From Nanobdellota archaeon (GTDB lineage: Archaea > Nanobdellota > Nanobdellia > Pacearchaeales > GW2011-AR1), in assembly GCA_018817905.1 (NCBI GenBank), contig JAHISS010000025.1, forward strand, positions 1 to 19,590: a stretch of DNA of 19,590 bases, given 5' to 3'. The position numbers and the translations under genes were made by a program. The notes under the pieces were generated by a model. It was not told the DNA's origin. It saw only the letters and a list, made by a program, of their open reading frames with translations, and made no database searches. Of the stretch, positions 8,068 to 14,759 are shown piece by piece. Every line of letters starts with the position of its first letter. Position 1 is the first letter of the stretch.

Positions 8068-9336
8068 TTATTTCCCTTCAAACTTTACGATAGAAAAAAC
8101 ATCCCAGAGGTTTAGTTTTTTTCTTCCGCCGAGGTCTGAGAGTTCTATGATAAAGCTGGCTTCGCAGATTTGGCCGCTTAGTTTTTCTATTAATCTGCAG
8201 GATGCAAGAGCTGTTCCGCCGGTTGCGAGGAGGTCGTCTATCAGCAAAACTTTTTGCCCGGGCGAGATTGCGTCTTTGTGAATCTCGACGCTGTCTTTTC
8301 CATATTCTAATTCATATTCTTCGCTGATAATTTCGTGCGGGAGTTTTCCTGGTTTTCTGATTGGGATAAATCCAACGCCGAGCTTGTTTGCAAGGATTCC
8401 TCCAATGATAAATCCCCGCGATTCAACTCCTGCCACCAAATCAATTTCCTTGTTTTTGTATCTTTTGTAGAAAACTTCAATTACCTTGTTTAGTCCTTCT
8501 CTGTCTTTCAGCAAAGTTGTTATGTCTCTAAAAAGAATTCCTGGTTTGGGGAAATCGGGGATTGTTCGGATTTTGCTTTTGATAAAACTGCTGTCTTGGT
8601 TTGAGATTTTCGGAAGGGTGTGCAATATTAGTTTCTTTACTTTTTCTGCGTTTTCGTGCATTCTTTCGAGAATTATTTCAAAGGTTACAGGCGGTTCATC
8701 TTTTTTCCAGCAGTCGTAATCTGTTGAGGTTGCGATGCTTGCGTATTCTAAGCCAGCTTCTTTTGCAAGAACGCATTCTGGAACAGTTGTCATGCCTATG
8801 ATGTCTGCGAAATTTTTGAAAAAATGAGATTCTGCCTGCGTTGAAAATCTTGGACCTTCAATAACTACGAGCGTTGCTTTGTTGTGTTTTTTTAAATTCA
8901 GCTCTTCGCAGCTTTCTATTAAGACGTTTCTTAATTCTCTTGAAAACGGTTCTGCCATTTCAGGGTGTTTTACTTTTCCGATTTGGTCGTGGAAAGTGTT
9001 TTTGCGGTGTTTTGTAAAGTCAATGAATTGATCTGGGAAAACCAAGTCGCCGGGTTTGATTTCTTCTTTCAGCGAGCCGACAGCGCTGGTTGCGAGGACG
9101 TGGGTGCAGCCGAGCGTTTTCAACGCATAGATGTTTGCACGGAAGTTTACCTGGCTTGGCGGGATTTCGTGGACTTTGCCGTGGCGGGATAAGATACATA
9201 CGTCTATTCCAGATATTTTTCCACAAGCGATTTTAGAAGATGGTTTTCCGTAAGGTGTTTCTATTTCTTTTTCTTCGTGGTCTTGAAGAAGGGCTGGGTC
9301 GTCTAATCCGCTGCCCCCGATTATTCCGATTTTCAC
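8068..9336 (-). CDS. Bifunctional MTA phosphorylase / adenine phosphoribosyltransferase fusion
   Basis: 422 aa from a GTG start (9336). Residues 1-242 form a complete S-methyl-5'-thioadenosine phosphorylase: GIIGGSGLDD (4-13), SRHG (50-53), a phosphate-binding region around 107-115 and EGPRFSTQAES (160-170). STDYD with Asp206 and Asp208 is the adenine-specific pair of MTAPs. After a short linker, residues about 254-422 form a complete adenine phosphoribosyltransferase: DFPKPGILFRDIT (261-273), GVESRGF (303-309) and the PRPP site VLLIDDLLATGGT (363-375). The first half releases adenine from methylthioadenosine, a by-product of polyamine and radical SAM chemistry. The second half converts adenine with PRPP to AMP. 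No start signal lies at the junction and all key residues are present, so the fusion looks real. A TATA box lies at about 9365-9373. Confidence 0.95.
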   Translation of the reverse strand: MKIGIIGGSGLDDPALLQDHEEKEIETPYGKPSSKIACGKISGIDVCILSRHGKVHEIPPSQVNFRANIYALKTLGCTHVLATSAVGSLKEEIKPGDLVFPDQFIDFTKHRKNTFHDQIGKVKHPEMAEPFSRELRNVLIESCEELNLKKHNKATLVVIEGPRFSTQAESHFFKNFADIIGMTTVPECVLAKEAGLEYASIATSTDYDCWKKDEPPVTFEIILERMHENAEKVKKLILHTLPKISNQDSSFIKSKIRTIPDFPKPGILFRDITTLLKDREGLNKVIEVFYKRYKNKEIDLVAGVESRGFIIGGILANKLGVGFIPIRKPGKLPHEIISEEYELEYGKDSVEIHKDAISPGQKVLLIDDLLATGGTALASCRLIEKLSGQICEASFIIELSDLGGRKKLNLWDVFSIVKFEGK

Positions 9337-9410
9337 AAGGGTTAGAAAAAATAGAGGTTAATAAGATTATATGGGTTTGAATAGATTTGTTGATGAATTG
9401 AATTTATCTA

Positions 9411-9423
9411 AAACTTTATAATC
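9411..9423 (+). promoter_or_regulatory. TATA box of the tRNA-Leu gene
   Basis: ACTTTATAATCTT is TATA-like and centred about 28 nt before the tRNA 5' end, so transcription would begin a few bases upstream of the mature RNA. Confidence 0.5.
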
Positions 9424-9445
9424 TTTGAAATGTTCTTTTGTTTAA

Positions 9446-9529
9446 GCGGGAGTGCCGGAGCGGTCAAACGGGCGACGTTAAGGCCGTCGTAGCTTAGTGC
9501 TTGCGCAGGTTCGAGTCCTGTCTCCCGCA
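9446..9529 (+). tRNA. tRNA-Leu, anticodon AAG as read from the fold
   Basis: An 84-nt class II tRNA. The acceptor GCGGGAG (9446-9452) pairs with CTCCCGC (9522-9528), and discriminator A is at 9529. The D stem is CCG/CGG around GAGCGGTCAAA. The anticodon stem CGACG (9473-9477) pairs with CGTCG (9485-9489) around the 7-nt loop TTAAGGC, which places AAG at 34-36 (9480-9482). The variable arm is a 3-bp stem, AGC/GCT, with a 5-nt loop. The T arm is GCAGG/CCTGT with loop TTCGAGT. CCA is not encoded and there is no intron. The long variable arm plus A73 indicates leucine rather than serine. A34 is unexpected in archaea, where GAG would normally read CUU/CUC. A slipped stem giving TAA needs a non-pairing register and is less likely. 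Confidence 0.88.
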
Positions 9530-9586
9530 TTTAGGGGATTGAACTAATTCGGGTTGGGGGAAGATTTAACATCGGAATTTAACGAA

Positions 9587-9700
9587 GTCACGACCGAAGG
9601 GAGTGATTTGGGTGAAGAAACCTGCAAGGCGGAATCTTTTAATCGCAGTTAAACTCCTCGAAGAGCGTAGCGAGGAGACTGCAAGTCGACCGAAGGGATA
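9587..9700. repeat. Palindromic, repeat-containing intergenic stretch after tRNA-Leu
   Basis: In the 253 bp between tRNA-Leu and the radical SAM gene lies a stretch richer in GC than its flanks. CTCCTCG (9654-9660) pairs perfectly with CGAGGAG (9671-9677). The stem extends through GCAGT (9645-9649) with ACTGC (9678-9682), leaving a 4-nt bulge. CGACCGAAGGGA occurs twice, about 100 bp apart, the first copy flanked by TCAC/GTGA. This may be a cluster of REP-like palindromes or a structured RNA. I see no open reading frame. Confidence 0.5.
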
Positions 9701-9782
9701 GTTATTTTCAAGGGCGTTCTATCAAATGAGCGAATGCAACACGTCAAAAACAAAAATATAATAAGATATTTTATTTAGATAT

Positions 9783-11156
9783 TTATTTAGGATATTCTTT
9801 TTCAAGGATTACATTACTTTTTCCATGATTATTGAGAACTTTCATTATTTCCAAATATATCTTTTTAATTTCATTTGCGGGAAAATCAGTTAAACTGTGA
9901 ACTGGCGTTTTTGTATCGAACTTAAAGTTTGAAAAATTAAAATCTAACCAAGATATTCTGCAGTCTTTTGATGACCTTGTACCCGGAAAAGGTAAAAATA
10001 ATTTTACTTCGTAATGATCTGACAAATTTCTTTCTAATAAATCCTGGATAGCTTTTTTTGTTTTTTCTTCTTCTATCCTTGAAGATCCTGGATGTCCTAT
10101 TAACCAATACGTTCCTGCTTCAAGGCCTACAATTTTTATTAGACTAAGAGCTTTAGGAACATAGTCATAACTGGACATTTTATTCATAGCATCCAATACT
10201 TTTTGAGATGCACTTTCAGCTCCAATTGTTAAAGAGGTAACTCCTGAAGCTTTCATAATTTTGAGTTGTTCAGGCTTATTTACTACGTTGTCTGCACGAG
10301 TTTGTGCAGTATATTCAATGCCATATTTCATATTTAATTCTTTTAAAATCTCCATGAATTCTTTAAAATCACGTCTTGATTGAAATGTTGAATCTGTAAT
10401 CATAAGTTCTTTTGTACCGTATTTTTTCGCGAGATTTTCAATTTCTTCCTTTACTGAACTTAATGGTCTAGTTATTACCTTTCTCCTATATTGAGCATTG
10501 GAAGAACAAAAACTACAAGCATAAGGGCAACCTCTAGTGGTAAGAAGCCATTTGTTAGAATGTTTTACCAACTCTTTGGGTAGGAGCGTATAATCGGGCG
10601 TGGGTATTTCTTCGCCTCGAAGACGTGGTCTTGCAGGATTTATTACAACTTTTTTATTATCACCTAAAAAAGCAATCCCATGAATATTTGTTGTTGATTC
10701 CTCTGAAAATACTTTTCGTGAATATTCTTCAAGTGCCTTTTCCCCTTCTCCAATAAATACTGCATCAAAAAGTCCTGACTCAAGAACTTCTGCTGGTTGG
10801 TGCATTGCATGATGCCCCCCAATAATAATCTTTGTATTAGGATTAAAATTTTTAACAATGGCTGCTAATCTTTTTACGTTTTCATATAGTTCAGTATATG
10901 AAGTAAACCCAACAATCTTAGGATTGTTTTTATTCAAATAATTTCTCAAAACTTTTTCTTCAAATTTTCTCTTATGTTTTGTTTCATAACCCATTGAAAA
11001 AATTTTAACATGTATTTTCCGCTCATTTAGAAAACTTCCCAAACATAAAATAGTATTTGGAACCTGATAAATCCCGCCAAAATCATCATAACATCTTCTT
11101 TCTAGAAAAGGTTCTATTAAAAGAACTTCATTTTTATGTTTTTTATTTGTGGCCAT
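9783..11156 (-). CDS. Radical SAM protein with N-terminal cobalamin-binding-type domain
   Basis: 457 aa. Residues about 35-150 form a Rossmann-like B12-binding domain (VGFTSYTELYENVKRLAAIV, KIIIGGHHA, FDAVFIGEGEKALEEY). It lacks the DxHxxG lower-ligand motif, as many radical SAM members of this kind do. Residues about 204-400 form the radical SAM barrel with Cys210, Cys214 and Cys217 (RGCPYACSFCSS) binding the 4Fe-4S cluster. IGAESASQKVLDAM (311-324) is the usual later barrel motif. Relatives are methyltransferases or cyclases acting on lipids, cofactors or other metabolites. The substrate here is unknown. TATTTAA at 11186-11180 lies about 27 nt before the ATG, predicting a leaderless monocistronic mRNA. 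The gene looks more AT-rich than the MTAP-APRT gene before it, and may have been acquired. Confidence 0.9.
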   Translation of the reverse strand: MATNKKHKNEVLLIEPFLERRCYDDFGGIYQVPNTILCLGSFLNERKIHVKIFSMGYETKHKRKFEEKVLRNYLNKNNPKIVGFTSYTELYENVKRLAAIVKNFNPNTKIIIGGHHAMHQPAEVLESGLFDAVFIGEGEKALEEYSRKVFSEESTTNIHGIAFLGDNKKVVINPARPRLRGEEIPTPDYTLLPKELVKHSNKWLLTTRGCPYACSFCSSNAQYRRKVITRPLSSVKEEIENLAKKYGTKELMITDSTFQSRRDFKEFMEILKELNMKYGIEYTAQTRADNVVNKPEQLKIMKASGVTSLTIGAESASQKVLDAMNKMSSYDYVPKALSLIKIVGLEAGTYWLIGHPGSSRIEEEKTKKAIQDLLERNLSDHYEVKLFLPFPGTRSSKDCRISWLDFNFSNFKFDTKTPVHSLTDFPANEIKKIYLEIMKVLNNHGKSNVILEKEYPK

Positions 11157-11418
11157 ATTTTGTGAAGATAGCTGTTTACTTAAATACCTTTTGGCATATA
11201 TTCTATAATACTTATAAGGCGTGCATTTTACTTATAAGTGAATCTGTAAATAGTGCTTTGCTTGAAAAATAAATGAGATTTTTTGTTCTTTAGCCCTTTG
11301 AGATAATTGCAACTAACATCACGTACAATCTACTTTTAGGGAGGGTATATGTAATTTTGGCATGAGAAAAGAACTTTTGTCCTTCCCTGTCTCCCTCATT
11401 TTTAATAATTAAATGAAG

Positions 11419-11979
11419 TCAGGAATAAAATATCTTTTTCACTTCAAATTCTTTCGTTAATTTTTGTATCCTGTCAGCAAATATTTTTTCTTTTTCTGGA
11501 GCAATTTCAATTAGACTAGGTTTCAACAATTTCCCGCCGTGTTTTCTCAGCAAACCGTATTCGCCTTTTTTCCCGCTAAGCAAATAATTGAATTTTATTT
11601 TTTCATTCTTCTTTAATTTTTGTAAATTGTAAAAAATCTGAACTTTGGGAATTAAACCTAAGCGATTAGCGAAATATTTTTTATCCAGTAGACTTTTTCC
11701 GAAGAGAATGCTTTCTTTAGCGAAATTTGATTTGTCAAATAAAGAATAAAAATCAAATGATTTAATATGCACTGGTTTATTTGTGGATTTCTGAAGTTGT
11801 TCTTTTATTTTTTGAGATTGATTTAATTGTTCTTTTAGTGGGATTTTGTTGTATATCACAGCAACATCTACGTCGTTTGGCTCTGCCCCTTCAATAATCG
11901 AAGAGCCGAATTGGACGATGTCACATACGTCTTTACTGCGACTCAACTTTGGTTTTTTCGGCCATATTTCTTGCGTCAT
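11419..11979 (-). CDS. MNT-type nucleotidyltransferase (HEPN partner)
   Basis: 186 aa. The N-terminal minimal nucleotidyltransferase motif is present: G-S-S at 25-27 and D-V-D at 36-38 (VQFGSSIIEG ... NDVDVAVIY). These are the nucleotide- and metal-binding residues of the Pol beta-like fold. The C-terminal half is Lys-rich and helical, without a second recognised domain. The gene directly follows a HEPN gene, and its start lies inside the frame-restored end of that gene. This is the usual HEPN-MNT operon, often a toxin-antitoxin pair in which MNT modifies the HEPN partner. No separate promoter is seen, so it should be translated from the HEPN transcript. Whether it still has a target is doubtful because the HEPN frame is broken. 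Confidence 0.8.
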   Translation of the reverse strand: MTQEIWPKKPKLSRSKDVCDIVQFGSSIIEGAEPNDVDVAVIYNKIPLKEQLNQSQKIKEQLQKSTNKPVHIKSFDFYSLFDKSNFAKESILFGKSLLDKKYFANRLGLIPKVQIFYNLQKLKKNEKIKFNYLLSGKKGEYGLLRKHGGKLLKPSLIEIAPEKEKIFADRIQKLTKEFEVKKIFYS

Positions 11980-12282
11980 CTTTCATAACCTCTGCTAATT
12001 CTTTAGTCATAATCTGAACATAACTATCTTGATAAAACGGAAAGTCTTTGTCTAATAAACATAAACGTCTGGATAATTTTCTCGTAATTTTTGGAACCTG
12101 TCTGTGTGAGAAGAAGGCGTTTTACCTGTATTCTGCAGTAAAAATAAATCAGCTAAGGAAGTTAGAGATTTAAAGAATAAAACAACTGCTGAATTAAATC
12201 TCTCTTTTTTCAACTCGTCTTCTCCAGAATCAAAATACTCTTTCGCAGCTTTTCTTAGGATTTCTTCTTTTTCATTATTCAT
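11933..12282 (-). pseudogene. HEPN-domain protein gene with a -1 frameshift
   Basis: From the ATG at 12282 the frame gives 76 aa with HEPN character: helices AAKEYFDSGEDELKKERFN and SAVVLFFKSLTSLADLFLL, then PSSHTDRFQKLRENYPDVY. It stops at TAG 12054-12052. In the -1 frame the sequence continues LDKDFPFYQDSYVQIMTKEL and ends at 11933, inside the nucleotidyltransferase gene. The joined protein would be about 116 aa, normal for a HEPN domain. The break lies next to a GTTTAT tandem duplication. It may be a true mutation, a sequencing or assembly error, or less likely programmed slippage, since no classical slippery heptamer is seen. The RxxxxH RNase motif of toxic HEPN proteins is not clearly present. 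TTTAAATA (12312-12305) lies about 26 nt before the ATG. Confidence 0.75.
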
Positions 12283-12325
12283 ACCAGATAAGAATATTTT
12301 ATACTATTTAAAGTTTTTCTTATAG

Positions 12326-12364
12326 GGTAAGAAAAGATTAGGTTATTTGGTAATTTTTCTTACC
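12326..12364 (-). terminator. 10-bp inverted repeat after the ribosomal operon
   Basis: GGTAAGAAAA (12326-12335) pairs perfectly with TTTTCTTACC (12355-12364) around a 19-nt loop. It lies about 50 bp past the last gene of the operon and just upstream of the HEPN promoter. It could end the operon transcript as a hairpin with U-rich arms, or act as an operator for the HEPN pair. Confidence 0.4.
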
Positions 12365-12416
12365 TGGTAGAAATGCTGTGAAACGTGGGGCAGAGATTCT
12401 TCAGCCAGAAAAAGAT

Positions 12417-12629
12417 TTATCTTGCTTGCCTTTCTAAACAAGAAATTCCTCGGTCTGTGTAACCAAGTCCTGTAATTCTATAATTCATTCTCTCTTTAAC
12501 AGCTGTTCTTACATCTATCTGAATATCGCAGCCGCTATTATTTACGCAGTCACTGCATAAATCTCTTTGAATTGTGTCAAGATAACGCGTTGTTTTAATT
12601 TGTGCTGACGTTTGTACCTGGTAGCTCAT
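12417..12629 (-). CDS. Small orphan with four cysteines, 70 aa, end of operon
   Basis: Not recognised. It is Arg-rich (8 Arg, 2 Lys) with Cys25, Cys28, Cys34 and Cys64 (CSDCVNNSGC ... ISCLERQ), a spacing that could bind zinc. No membrane segment or signal peptide is seen. It starts 6 nt after the stop of the 43-aa gene and appears to be the last gene of the operon. It could be a small zinc-containing partner of ribosome or RNA polymerase components, but only the location suggests this. An AT-rich stretch about 40 bp upstream, inside the 43-aa gene, might also act as a promoter. Confidence 0.6.
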   Translation of the reverse strand: MSYQVQTSAQIKTTRYLDTIQRDLCSDCVNNSGCDIQIDVRTAVKERMNYRITGLGYTDRGISCLERQAR

Positions 12630-12635
12630 TTTATT

Positions 12636-12767
12636 TCACATTGAGAAATTATCTTCTCCAAAGTTTAACTGATAAATTTTAGAATAATTAAATACTAAAT
12701 CTCTTTTTTGTGGATTTGTTTTTGATAGCATTTTATTTATCGATACTTCGACTTTAGGGGTGTTCAT
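12636..12767 (-). CDS. Very small orphan ORF after rpoD, 43 aa
   Basis: The frame begins with the ATG at 12767, one base after the rpoD stop, and ends with TGA at 12638-12636, 6 nt before the next start. It reads MNTPKVEVSINKMLSK ... YQLNFGEDNFSM. It fills the gap between rpoD and the 70-aa gene almost exactly, like the other small genes in this operon. That context is the main evidence; composition says little at this length. No homology is recognised. It may be a real micro-protein or chance. Confidence 0.42.
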   Translation of the reverse strand: MNTPKVEVSINKMLSKTNPQKRDLVFNYSKIYQLNFGEDNFSM

Positions 12768-12768
12768 T

Positions 12769-13464
12769 TTATTTGATTTCTTTCTCAAATTGGTTTAGAT
12801 TTGACTCAAGAACTTTGGCTGCTCCGGCAAGAATATCTTTAGCAGGCATGTTTCCGTAAGATTCAATTATGAATATCAGTTCGTCTGAATCCTCAATGGC
12901 GTTTTTGTCTATTCTTTCAATTTTCTTTATTTCTGCTTCGTTTAAATCACAGAGCCATTTCGCGCCTTTCTTTTGGGCTTTTATCAGACCTTTTGAATTT
13001 TCTACGATTTTGTCTATCTGGGGCGAGGAGCTTACTTCAAGGATGTGTCTGTAGAAACACAAGCCAGGAATGTGCTTTGCATGGTCTACTGCAATTCCTA
13101 ATGCTGCTGTTGCTGTTAGTTCTAACTTGTGGTTTTCTCTAAGTAATGTTATTGGGATTTTTTTGTGGATTATTTCTGCAGGACCTTGTAAATCTTCTGA
13201 ATAAACTGTGCACGGGCCTTTTTTAGATAACTTGAAGTCTATTTTTGTTTTTGAGGTCATTGATTTTTCTGTTTTTAGAGGGATTAAGCCGATGCGGTTT
13301 GCGATAACTTCGTCGTAAAGTGCAGAATCGTTTTTGTAAATTTCCAATTCATCGAATGCAAGTGTAGGGACTTCTGAAACACTTCTTCGCAAGGCGTTAG
13401 CTAAGGGTTCGTTTGCAGGCATTCTCAAAACCAGCTTTTCTTTGGTGTTTTGTAGTGTTTCCAT
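12769..13464 (-). CDS. rpoD: DNA-directed RNA polymerase subunit RpoD (Rpo3)
   Basis: 231 aa, the archaeal counterpart of bacterial alpha and eukaryotic Rpb3, which dimerises with RpoL to nucleate RNA polymerase assembly. The N-terminal dimerisation motif NALRRSVSEVPTLAFDELEI (residues 23-42) and EVIANRIGLIPL (52-63) are characteristic. The middle insert domain is present (about 60-165). Only two cysteines are seen in the whole protein, so the Fe-S cluster of some archaeal RpoD proteins is absent. In most archaea rpoD follows uS13-uS4-uS11, as here, but a 70-aa orphan is inserted just before it, with a 24-nt gap. The usual next gene, eL18, is missing and replaced by two small orphans. Confidence 0.95.
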   Translation of the reverse strand: METLQNTKEKLVLRMPANEPLANALRRSVSEVPTLAFDELEIYKNDSALYDEVIANRIGLIPLKTEKSMTSKTKIDFKLSKKGPCTVYSEDLQGPAEIIHKKIPITLLRENHKLELTATAALGIAVDHAKHIPGLCFYRHILEVSSSPQIDKIVENSKGLIKAQKKGAKWLCDLNEAEIKKIERIDKNAIEDSDELIFIIESYGNMPAKDILAGAAKVLESNLNQFEKEIK

Positions 13465-13488
13465 TTTTTATTTAGGGATTTTTAGTTT

Positions 13489-13701
13489 TTAAGTTTTTGC
13501 AGAGTACTTTTGCCACATCTGCCTGTCTAAGATTGATAAATCCTCTAAATCAAAGGGCGATTCTGGATTAGCAGCCATGTCATGCATAGCGTCTAAAACA
13601 CTTGGCTCATAACCTCGAGGATAATAAAAAACAAATCGATGATTTCCTTTAATCAGAGTTAGCTGTTCTGTTCTTCTGTCGTCTTGGATTCTGTCTCTCA
13701 T
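13489..13701 (-). CDS. Small orphan between uS11 and rpoD, 70 aa
   Basis: Not recognised. Its ATG overlaps the uS11 stop by one base (TAATG), so it should be translated by ribosomes finishing uS11. It is Arg-rich (7 Arg, 3 Lys) and starts with a charged helix (MRDRIQDDRRTEQ). A short beta segment follows (HRFVFYYPRGYEPSV), then a helical, Asp/Met-containing tail (LDAMHDMAANPES ... LSILDRQMWQKY). It has no Cys and no membrane segment. The tight junction in a conserved operon argues for a real gene. Confidence 0.72.
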   Translation of the reverse strand: MRDRIQDDRRTEQLTLIKGNHRFVFYYPRGYEPSVLDAMHDMAANPESPFDLEDLSILDRQMWQKYSAKT

Positions 13702-14207
13702 TAAACTCTCCTGCCCCTTCGGCCTCCTTTTTTCTTCGGGCCTCCGCGAGGAACTTTTGTTGTATCAAGAATACTGATTAGGTCAAAGCTTTTTCCGAGA
13801 TTTTTTACTGCTGAATTTGCTCCGGGACCTGTTCCAAATCGCGTTTTCCCTTTTATCCTAACATATAACTTTGTAAAGCCCAAATCAACAGGTCTTTCTG
13901 AGGCACGCTTTGCTACGAACATCGCGATTGTAGGATTTGCTTTTAGTCTGGAGTGTTTTGTTATCATTCCCCCGGAAACGCGCGAAATTGTATTTCCTGC
14001 GAGGTCAGTCACGTGAACAATTGTGTTGTTTGAAGAACTTGAGATGTAAGCAATTCCTGTCTTCCCTTCTTTTTTCTTCTCTCTTGTTTCCTTTTTTTCT
14101 TCTCTTAGTTCTTCCTTAGCTTCTTCTTTTTGTGGTGTAACTTTTTCTTCAGCTGTTTCTTCTTTTTCTTTTTTAGCTTGTTTTTTTTCTTTTGTTTCTT
14201 CTGTCAT
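13701..14207 (-). CDS. rps11: Small ribosomal subunit protein uS11
   Basis: 168 aa. The core from about residue 47 (GIAYISSSSNNTIVHVTDLAGNTISRVSGG) to the end is typical uS11, which lies on the 30S platform around 16S rRNA. Before it is an extra tail of about 47 residues, almost all Lys/Glu, not found in usual uS11 (about 130 aa). The normally conserved end H-D/N-G-x-R-P is replaced by P-R-G-G-P-K-K-K-G, although the final GGRRGRRV remains. The gene overlaps uS4 by 4 nt (ATGA) and its stop overlaps the following orphan. Confidence 0.95.
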   Translation of the reverse strand: MTEETKEKKQAKKEKEETAEEKVTPQKEEAKEELREEKKETREKKKEGKTGIAYISSSSNNTIVHVTDLAGNTISRVSGGMITKHSRLKANPTIAMFVAKRASERPVDLGFTKLYVRIKGKTRFGTGPGANSAVKNLGKSFDLISILDTTKVPRGGPKKKGGRRGRRV

Positions 14208-14758
14208 TGTTCTTCTCCTTCTTGTTTAACTTCTTCTTCCTTTTCTTTATCTGGTTCTGTTGGTTTTTCTTCTTGGGAAGGAGCTTCTTGCTTTGCAGGT
14301 TTTGATTTTTTCTGTTTTGTTTTAACGCTGATTACACTTTCTTGTGCGACTGGGACAAGGTAGCTCGGTGAACTGACGACTTTTCCATTAATCAGAATTT
14401 TTTTATGAACGACAAGTTGTCGAGCATGGCTAACTGTGTTTGCAAGTTTCTTTTTTACAACAACTGTCGCTAATCTCCTCTTCAAAATGTCTTCAACTTT
14501 CAAGTCAAGAATATCTGTAATTGTTTCTATCTCAAGACCAAGGGATTTTAACTTCCTGAACAAAACCTCCTGCTCCTCAATCGGTTTTTTTGCAAGTTCC
14601 TTTGCCCGACCTCTGAAATAATCGACCTTTGCCTTTGCCTTCCAGACTTCTGCCTTATTCTTCAGCGCATAATTCTTTTTCAATACGTTTTCCTCTTCTA
14701 TTCTTGACTTTTCAAACGGCTGCAATGGTCTTTTGTATTTTTTCTTTTTTCTTATCAT
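14204..14758 (-). CDS. rps4: Small ribosomal subunit protein uS4
   Basis: 184 aa, a primary 16S rRNA-binding protein of 30S assembly. The archaeal-type N-terminus (about 1-95) leads into an S4 RNA-binding domain (about 96-150: RRLATVVVKKKLANTVSHAR, then VVHKKILINGKVVSSPSYLV). The last 35-40 residues are a low-complexity Lys/Glu/Pro tail. Its coding sequence runs directly into the similar Lys/Glu-rich start of uS11. The gene lies 1 nt after uS13 and overlaps uS11 by 4 nt, so the three are translationally coupled. Confidence 0.95.
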   Translation of the reverse strand: MIRKKKKYKRPLQPFEKSRIEEENVLKKNYALKNKAEVWKAKAKVDYFRGRAKELAKKPIEEQEVLFRKLKSLGLEIETITDILDLKVEDILKRRLATVVVKKKLANTVSHARQLVVHKKILINGKVVSSPSYLVPVAQESVISVKTKQKKSKPAKQEAPSQEEKPTEPDKEKEEEVKQEGEEQ

Positions 14759-14759
14759 T

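Noticed and set aside
11208..11240. Two ACTTATAAG repeats as plus-strand promoters
   Set aside because: Only a 6-codon frame follows and no structured RNA is apparent; they may be promoter-like AT sequence upstream of the radical SAM gene.
11335..11400. Possible second tRNA ending CTCCCTCA
   Set aside because: No matching 5' acceptor strand, D arm or anticodon stem could be formed.
14130..14363. Plus-strand frame full of Phe and Ser/Cys
   Set aside because: It is the complement of the Lys/Glu-rich tails of uS4 and uS11, with no start signal, so an artefact of composition.
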